This document shows positions 58,901 to 64,000 of a stretch of DNA of 64,000 bases, piece by piece (position 1 is the stretch's first letter; each line of letters starts with the position of its first letter). The stretch spans positions 41,385,652 to 41,449,651 of the forward strand of contig JASWHV010000012.1 of NCBI GenBank assembly GCA_030760725.1. Reading direction: 5' to 3'. A program made the position numbers and the translations under genes. The notes below the pieces were generated by a model, which was not told where the DNA came from, searched no databases, and saw only the letters and a program-made list of their open reading frames with translations. The stretch comes from Neostapfia colusana. Its lineage: Eukaryota; Streptophyta; Magnoliopsida; Poales; Poaceae.

Positions 58901-59409
58901 ATAAACTTTACTCTTGTGCCACTAGGGTGAGTTAGTTTCACCGTTCTGGTCGAACAATGGATGATTCCTTTATGTTTGGTCAACCAATCCATACCCCAGA
59001 TAATATCTATCCCTTGTGAATCTATCACTATGAGGTTAGCAGTAAATACTACTCCATTAATGTCTAGGTTCACTTTTGACACACTTGTCTTGTCCTTATT
59101 TCTCCACCTGGAGAGTTTACGGCTAGCATATGGTTCATTTATGTTGTTGCTAGGTCATGCTTCTTAACAAACCCTTGAGCAATGAACGAGTGGGTAGCAC
59201 CAGAATCAAACAGCAGGGTTGCAATGTGTAAATTGGTAGGAAACTTACCAACTACCACGTCGGGTGCCTCTTGTGCTTCCTCCATAGTGACGTGGTTCAC
59301 CCGTCCTCTCATTACATTCTGCTGTTGTGGCTGCGCGGGCTTCTTCTTTGGGCACTTATGGGCATAGTGCCCCACTTCACCACAATTAAAACATTGCACC
59401 CCAACCTTA
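55921..59409 (-). pseudogene. gag(end)-pol pseudogene of element D
   Basis: Minus-strand: CCHC knuckle (CFNCGEVGHYAHKC) at the cut edge, protease DSGATHSF near 59200, a frameshift at about 59150, PR-RT linker and RT start (YIRPSSSPWGAPVIF), a one-base loss in an A run near 58600, RT (catalytic loop FIDDILVFS intact), TGA at about 58148, TAA near 57988, RNase H and integrase zinc finger open 57961-56954, TGA 56954, integrase core (SDRGTQFTSRF, DGQTERTNQ) to TGA 56291, GPF/Y and chromodomain (YAEQPYKILETRERLTRNK) to TAG 56000-56002. It shows that the C/D/E family has a conventional gag with a knuckle, besides the H3-like ORF of C and E. Confidence 0.92.
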
Positions 59410-59808
59410 TGTAACACCCCAAAATTTTGTTAAGACTCTAAATCATGTTAAGAGGGGAATTTAAAAATTTTCGGACGTGTTGCATGTTTTGCAAAAATTC
59501 AAATTCAAACTGGAATTCAAATTAAACTCAAGTCAGAAAAGAAATAGAAAAAGAGAAAACAGAAAAAAAACCGGCCAGTGGGCCGCAACCCACCAGCCGG
59601 CCCAACCAGCGCCGCGCCAGCCCGCAGCCGCGCGCGCCGCTTCCTCCCACTGACAGGCGGGGCCCACCAATTCATCGTCTACCTCGCGCCCGCGCCGGAC
59701 TCTCTCTCACCCGAATCAAAACCGATCGGGATTTCTGCGAATCCCAGCCGAATTCCGCTCGGGGGTGACGCAAACTCGATCTAAACCAACCAGCCGCCCT
59801 CCCCCGTC

Positions 59809-59815
59809 TATAAAA
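59809..59815 (+). promoter_or_regulatory. TATA box, LTR E
   Basis: TATAAAA in a GC-rich setting. Confidence 0.65.
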
Positions 59816-59965
59816 ACCCCGGCCTCGTTCTGTTTTCCCCACGTGATCCGCCGATTTTCCTCCGGTGAGAGCCGAGACTTCTCCGGTGAATTCTGGCCGA
59901 TCTAAGCTCGGAAATTCTGATCTAACTCGCTAGTCTTGATCCACCGCCTCCGGGGAACCTTGCAG

Positions 59966-62592
59966 GTGCAGAAGACTCGGTGACTTGCGGTGTAAACACA
60001 GCGCCGACGAGCCTCACCGTGAATTCACCTCGGACCTCATCGCCGATCACCTTCCAGGACCTCCTAGCTCAAGAAAACCCCCGAGGTGAGATCCCCGACC
60101 TCCCCTCTACCGATCTATGCCATAAAATCACAGTTCTAGGAAGAATTCTCAAAGATACGAAAGTCTCCGGCGAGATCGCCGCTTCCCGCCGCCGTGCGCC
60201 GCCGGCAGCGCCGCCCGCGCTCGATCAGAGCGACATGGCCGCTTGAGCGCCGTTTATTTTAAATCGCACGGTAGTGTTTAAATCCCCGCGTACCGGTTCG
60301 ACGTTATAATCTTAGCCGTCGGTTTAAAATCAGACGGTCCACATCAGCCCCGCGTTATAAAGACTGGAAATCTTACGTGCTACCCCCTGGGGTTCTCGGG
60401 AAATATGAGCTAGCCCCGGAAACTTCTGATCTAGCCCCTGGAACTTCAGAAAATCATGTAAATTCATTTAAAAAGCAGTTTTAGCCCCTGGACTTAATAA
60501 AAATTAGGAAAAACCCCTCTGATAAGTGTAGCTATACCCCTGGAAATTCTGAAAATAATATTATAGACCCTGTAGTGGGGTGAGTTTACCTTTTTATCCC
60601 TGTTTAGTATTTAATTTAGGAAATTGAATATGTGGCTAGTGTTTCAAAATTAAAAAGTGGGACAAACATATTGTCAAAATTTAATTAAAGACTTTCTCAG
60701 TATTTAGGAAACTTTGGAGTGAGATAAAAACATATTTTGGGCTGAATTGAATCTGTTTAATTTATTATTCACATTTAGGGACACCTTTTTAAGTAGTGAA
60801 TAGTTTTAGAAAATAGAGAAAATAATTGTGAAATAGTTTACATCAGAGGCAAAGGTCAAAATATGTTATTAAATTATTTAGGACCAGAACCTATTCTGTT
60901 TAGATGATGTGTATTACTAATTTCATAATAAAGTACACATTTATGCATAGGAAAATAAATCTGAAAATATAGCAACTAGTAAATGATAAATGGAGTTTCT
61001 AAAATCCAAAGAATTCAGTTTAGGGTTGGTAGAAATTCTGAAGGCACATATGGAGAAGAAAAATACCTTTCATACATACTTGGTAGTAAAAAGGTGTAGT
61101 AGTTGAATATAAGGAATTTATTTAAATTGGAAACTCATATATATATATAGTAGGTAAGTATAAATGTGAACACGAAAGTAGGAATGATATACACATGATT
61201 AAAAGTGCATGCAAGCCACAAATCAACACACATAAAGTAACCACAACACATATAATGGTGAATGACTTTCATAAATATGAATGTGTGGTTTGTATGAAGT
61301 GGAAGTGTCAACTATGTCTTATGGATTGTTGTTTTTCTTTTGCTATGTGTGATGGTATGATGTAGAACCTGCTCAAGAGCAAGTTATTCCTTTCCAAGAT
61401 CAGGACTACCCATTTCAAGAGCAGCAGGAAGGAGGCAAGTGTCCTTGACCACTTTGATCCTATACTAGGATGTGTAGATAGAATTATTTACATTGTCAAT
61501 TGAAAATATGAAACCCATGCTAGGATGTTTCCCTAGAATTGCATTACCTTGTTTCCTTGTAGCTTGGGATTGGGATTTATTTTATCATATCATTTATTTA
61601 CATGCTTATGCTTAGCCATGCTTAGAATGGGATAATGGGGATATGAGATCATCAGTTTATTTACCATACTCTTGAAGAGATATTATGAGTTATGTAGAGG
61701 TAGGGATCAAGGCAAGTTGGATGTTTTGGTTGGTGCTGGGTGCACGAGACTCGGGTTTGTGTTTAGTACTTGCCTGGATCCTAAGGACCGGTTCATGGAG
61801 CATGTAACCTGGCTTTACAGTGCCAACCACATGCTGAGATGGGGCAGCTTGGCCAATTAATTAGGTGTATCCCCGGCGTAGTATGGGTGTGTTGGATGGT
61901 GCGGGGAATAGGTGTCAGCTGGACTACCATATGAACCGCAAGGCTCAAGAGGGGGCCACTGCAGCAGGGTTGGAGCCTCTTGTATGCTGTTAGGGGTGAA
62001 ACCTCAGTGGGCCCACACTCGTCGGGAATCCCTTTGTAAAGGCTTCGTAGTGATCTCCTGGCTACACACCTGGGAAGTGTGAATGTGGTTCGTAGCCACT
62101 GGCATAATGGAGGTTCTTTTAGTCCACCCGGCAACGGGGGATGAAATCACTACATGTGGGTACAGTGGTACAAACTCTGCAGAGTCAAAACTGTCATGAC
62201 AGCCGTGCTCACGGTCAAGAGCGGCTTGGACTTATTCATGATTAGAGAAGTGGTGGTTTTTTGGAAGTTGTGGATGTTAAGCCGGGAGCTTAACATTTGA
62301 AAATGATGTTATGGTTATTTGGTTATGATGATGGGAAGGGAGATTGGGACCATTTCACTTGTGTAGTAATGTAGGTGCTTAATAAGCTAAGGTGATAGGT
62401 ATAAATTGCATAGTGCTTTAACCATGAGTTCAACCTCCCCTTGTTCTAGCCATGCATGATATAATTTTCCCACACTTGCTGAGTACCATTGGTACTCAAC
62501 CTTGCATATTTGTTGGTCTATATTGCTGCTCAGGTCAAGATAATGAGGTGGTGTATAATGACCAAGACTTTGGACCCGAAGAAGGTTTCTAG
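59966..62592 (+). other. Putative spliced LTR ORF, exons 0+E1+E2 (element E)
   Basis: Exon 0 59966-60085 (120 nt; acceptor cttgcag, donor CCGAG/GTGAG), E1 61366-61434 (69 nt; acceptor gatgtag, donor GGAG/GCAAGT), E2 62534-62592 (59 nt; acceptor ctgctcag, TAG stop). Frame runs through all junctions. A short upstream intron 59865-59965 (101 nt, GTGAGA to TTGCAG, CTAAC inside) is likely. The peptide is acidic and Gln-rich (AQEQVIPFQDQDYPFQEQQ in E1; NDQDFGPEEGF at the end). No in-frame ATG in exon 0, so the start or even coding status is open. Confidence 0.5.
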
Positions 62593-62845
62593 GTTCATGG
62601 AGACCCCCGGGCAACGCCTGTGATGGAGCCCTCAAGAATAATATTCCGCTGCTAGTTTATTTACTTGTGATGAACTTATTACTGTCATTTGAGACATTTG
62701 CGAATGTAAGACTTATTTATATTCGACACCTGGCTTGTAACAAATGATGCTTCACTATTTGTCATCACATGTATGAGAAAATGATCCTGGCATACATGTA
62801 ATATTCACTTGGTTGTTTCTTCGGAAAAACCGGGTCTGACAGAAG

Positions 62846-62858
62846 TGGTATCAGAGCC
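62846..62858 (+). other. Primer binding site of element E
   Basis: TGGTATCAGAGCC, four bases after the LTR. Confidence 0.95.
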
Positions 62859-63060
62859 AAGGTTGCCCATAGGAACGTGGACCTAGGTAGAAATGGACGT
62901 ATTTAAGGGCCTTATTTTCTTAAAAACTATTTTTACAAGGTGTGTGTTGAAAAGTGTTATTTAATGAGTCACTTTCTTCATCTTACCCCAATTTTCATTC
63001 AAAATAGGATTTTTTGTTTAAAAGTTTATCTAACCTAAGTTTAAATGCTTTTTGTTTTAG
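62859..63060 (+). other. Short leader of element E
   Basis: About 200 bp without an ORF, ending in the pyrimidine-rich tgctttttgttttag just before the ATG. Colinear with 49623-49824 of element C. Confidence 0.75.
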
Positions 63061-63840
63061 ATGGTTCGCATGATTCGCACCGCTCGCAAGTCCACAGGAG
63101 GGAGAGTTCCCGTAGTTGCTCTTGCCGAGAGAGAGGAGAGTCGTCCGGTGACGTACCTTTCCTACGGATTGGCAGTAGGAGGCTTGTTGCGCCGTCTTCG
63201 GCGTATGCTCGAAGCCGCCGGCAATAAGGGCAAGCTAATCATCCACTATAACTCCACCAGGACCATCCGTGAGAAGAGGGAAGAATGGAGTTCAGAGATG
63301 AGGATTATACACGAAAATCAGCTGCTTAAGATCCACCACTCTCCAGCTTCTAGAGCGACACAGGTCGATGCGGAGAAAGATGTCACCTGGGAGGCCATCA
63401 CCTGCCAGAGTCACATCTATCGTCGCCACTTGGACAAAACTGAGTACATGTATGTCCTCCGGCGTGAGAGTGGTACCACGGAATACAAGTAAACGCCGGT
63501 GCAGCAAGGGACTTCTCATGAGCACATGGACTTGTGCTTGGAGGATGCTTCTATGCTCAGCACTCGACTGCAGGAGTGCCAACAAGAGCTTCAGGATGTC
63601 CAGGACACCCTGAAGGAAATGGAGGCGTTGCTGCGAGCCTGCTTAAGGGCGAGAGAAAGAGGAGATGAGAATGAACTGTGTGTCACCGTGAATGATACAT
63701 GGACTCCTGACTCCCCAGATCGCCGAGCGATCAGGCGTCGTCGCACTTCTCCACCAGCAGCCTCCCCACCCAAAGCAGAGTCAGAAGGCAGCCGAAATGA
63801 TGAGGAAGATCCCGAGGAGCCAGCTCAAGAAAACGAGTAG
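63061..63840 (+). pseudogene. ORF with histone-H3-tail-like N-terminus (element E), one internal stop
   Basis: Same ORF as in element C. Residues 1-17 (MVRMIRTARKSTGGRVP) share with H3 (counted with its Met) M1, R3, T7-A-R-K-S-T-G-G14 and P17: the full block around H3 Lys9, Ser10 and Thr11 at the same distance from the start. An in-frame TAA at 63490-63492 (Tyr in C) follows codon 143; beyond it the frame stays open to the natural TAG at 63838-63840. The second half holds the heptad-like stretch (STRLQECQQELQDVQDTLKE) and a basic then acidic tail. It differs from C at many positions, mostly without breaking the frame. Role unknown. Confidence 0.75.
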
Positions 63841-64000
63841 TGTAGAATCCTTCCCTTAGTTAGCAAGATATCGAATAGTCGAGTCGTTACGTTAAGTTAA
63901 TGGTGTGTTAATGCTTGGTGTGTGACGTGAGTTGTGGAAGCCATGAGCAATTGTCCACAGCCTCGTCTTTAGATTGTTTTGCTTTTGTGTGTGAACCCAC
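63841..64000 (+). other. Sequence downstream of the H3-like ORF in element E
   Basis: Matches 50662-50755 of element C. No ORF visible before the window ends; what follows (gag or not) would decide the gene order of the family. Confidence 0.7.

Larger units (their letters stand above)
52461..59409 (-). mobile_element. Element D: reverse Ty3/Gypsy chromovirus of the C family, 3' part
   Basis: Minus-strand order: end of gag, PR, RT, RH, INT, chromodomain, polypurine tract, 3' LTR. Inserted in the integrase of C (left flank CAACC). The 5' part is separated by element E and lies beyond the window. Confidence 0.92.
59410..62841 (+). repeat. 5' LTR of element E
   Basis: 3432 bp, TGTAACACCCC to GGGTCTGACA. 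The best-preserved, uninterrupted LTR of this family in the forward direction, with TATA, exons, intron palindromes (62175-62214) and polyadenylation region. Confidence 0.93.
59410..64000 (+). mobile_element. Element E: forward element of the C family, 5' part
   Basis: Complete 5' LTR, primer site, leader and H3-like ORF. The rest is beyond the window. Inserted in gag of D (left flank CCTTA). Confidence 0.92.

Noticed and set aside
61793..62134. Antisense ORF of 113 codons present also at 53162-53503 and, shortened, at 48630-48902
   Set aside because: It lies antisense in the LTR intron over the conserved palindrome block. Copies are recent, so conservation reflects shared DNA; the C copy is shifted, and antisense frames in LTRs B and I do not keep the sequence.
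1..64000. CRISPR arrays, bacterial operons, tRNA or rRNA genes
   Set aside because: None seen. The tandem arrays have no spacer structure, and tRNA-like text is limited to primer binding sites.

Overview
This window looks like plant nuclear DNA, most likely the repeat-rich heterochromatin of a grass. I found no host gene, tRNA, rRNA or CRISPR array. Almost every base belongs to LTR retrotransposons inserted into one another. Most are Ty3/Gypsy chromoviruses resembling the Tekay/Del group: a CCHC gag, then PR-RT-RNaseH-INT, then a C-terminal chromodomain, with primer sites complementary to initiator tRNA-Met and very long LTRs of about 2.9-3.8 kb. The host assignment is inferred from element type; no host gene supports it.

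Layout. The oldest layer is a decayed Tat-type Gypsy pol fragment (26200-27402). On its left it is broken by a forward LTR, G (23151-26199). G is broken by a reverse LTR, H (6770-7982 plus 21886-23150). H is broken by a decayed reverse element, F (1-6769), and by a complete element, A (7983-21880, target duplication AAAGG). On its right the Tat fragment meets a reverse Copia-like LTR (27403-28171). That LTR is broken by reverse element I (28172-33611), I by forward LTR J (33612-35220), and J by forward element C (35221-52460). C carries the young complete element B in its LTR (36243-47187, target duplication TCTAG) and the reverse element D in its integrase (52461-59409). D is broken in gag by forward element E (59410 to beyond the window).

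Coding state. Every gag-pol is broken. A is one continuous frame with three stop codons. B has two stops in gag, a frameshift in the protease active site and an altered RT catalytic residue. C, D, F, I and the Tat fragment are more decayed.

What seems unusual. (1) C and E carry, directly after the primer binding site where gag should begin, an ORF whose first 17 residues match the histone H3 N-terminal tail in exact register (TARKSTGG in E), in a family whose integrase ends in a chromodomain. (2) The LTRs of at least five families contain the same gene-like layout: two small exons with conserved phase, joined across a GC-AG intron, encoding a short acidic/Gln-rich peptide that ends shortly before the LTR polyadenylation region. 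(3) The gag start codon, in all families where it is visible, abuts a 3' splice-site consensus. (4) The B LTR promoter contains about eight ACGTG-core boxes in a loose tandem array. (5) The last LTR intron contains clustered small palindromes, one with a paired substitution that suggests RNA structure.

Limits: all similarity and percent-like statements are by eye. Boundaries of F, H and the Copia-like piece are approximate. Nothing was searched against a database.
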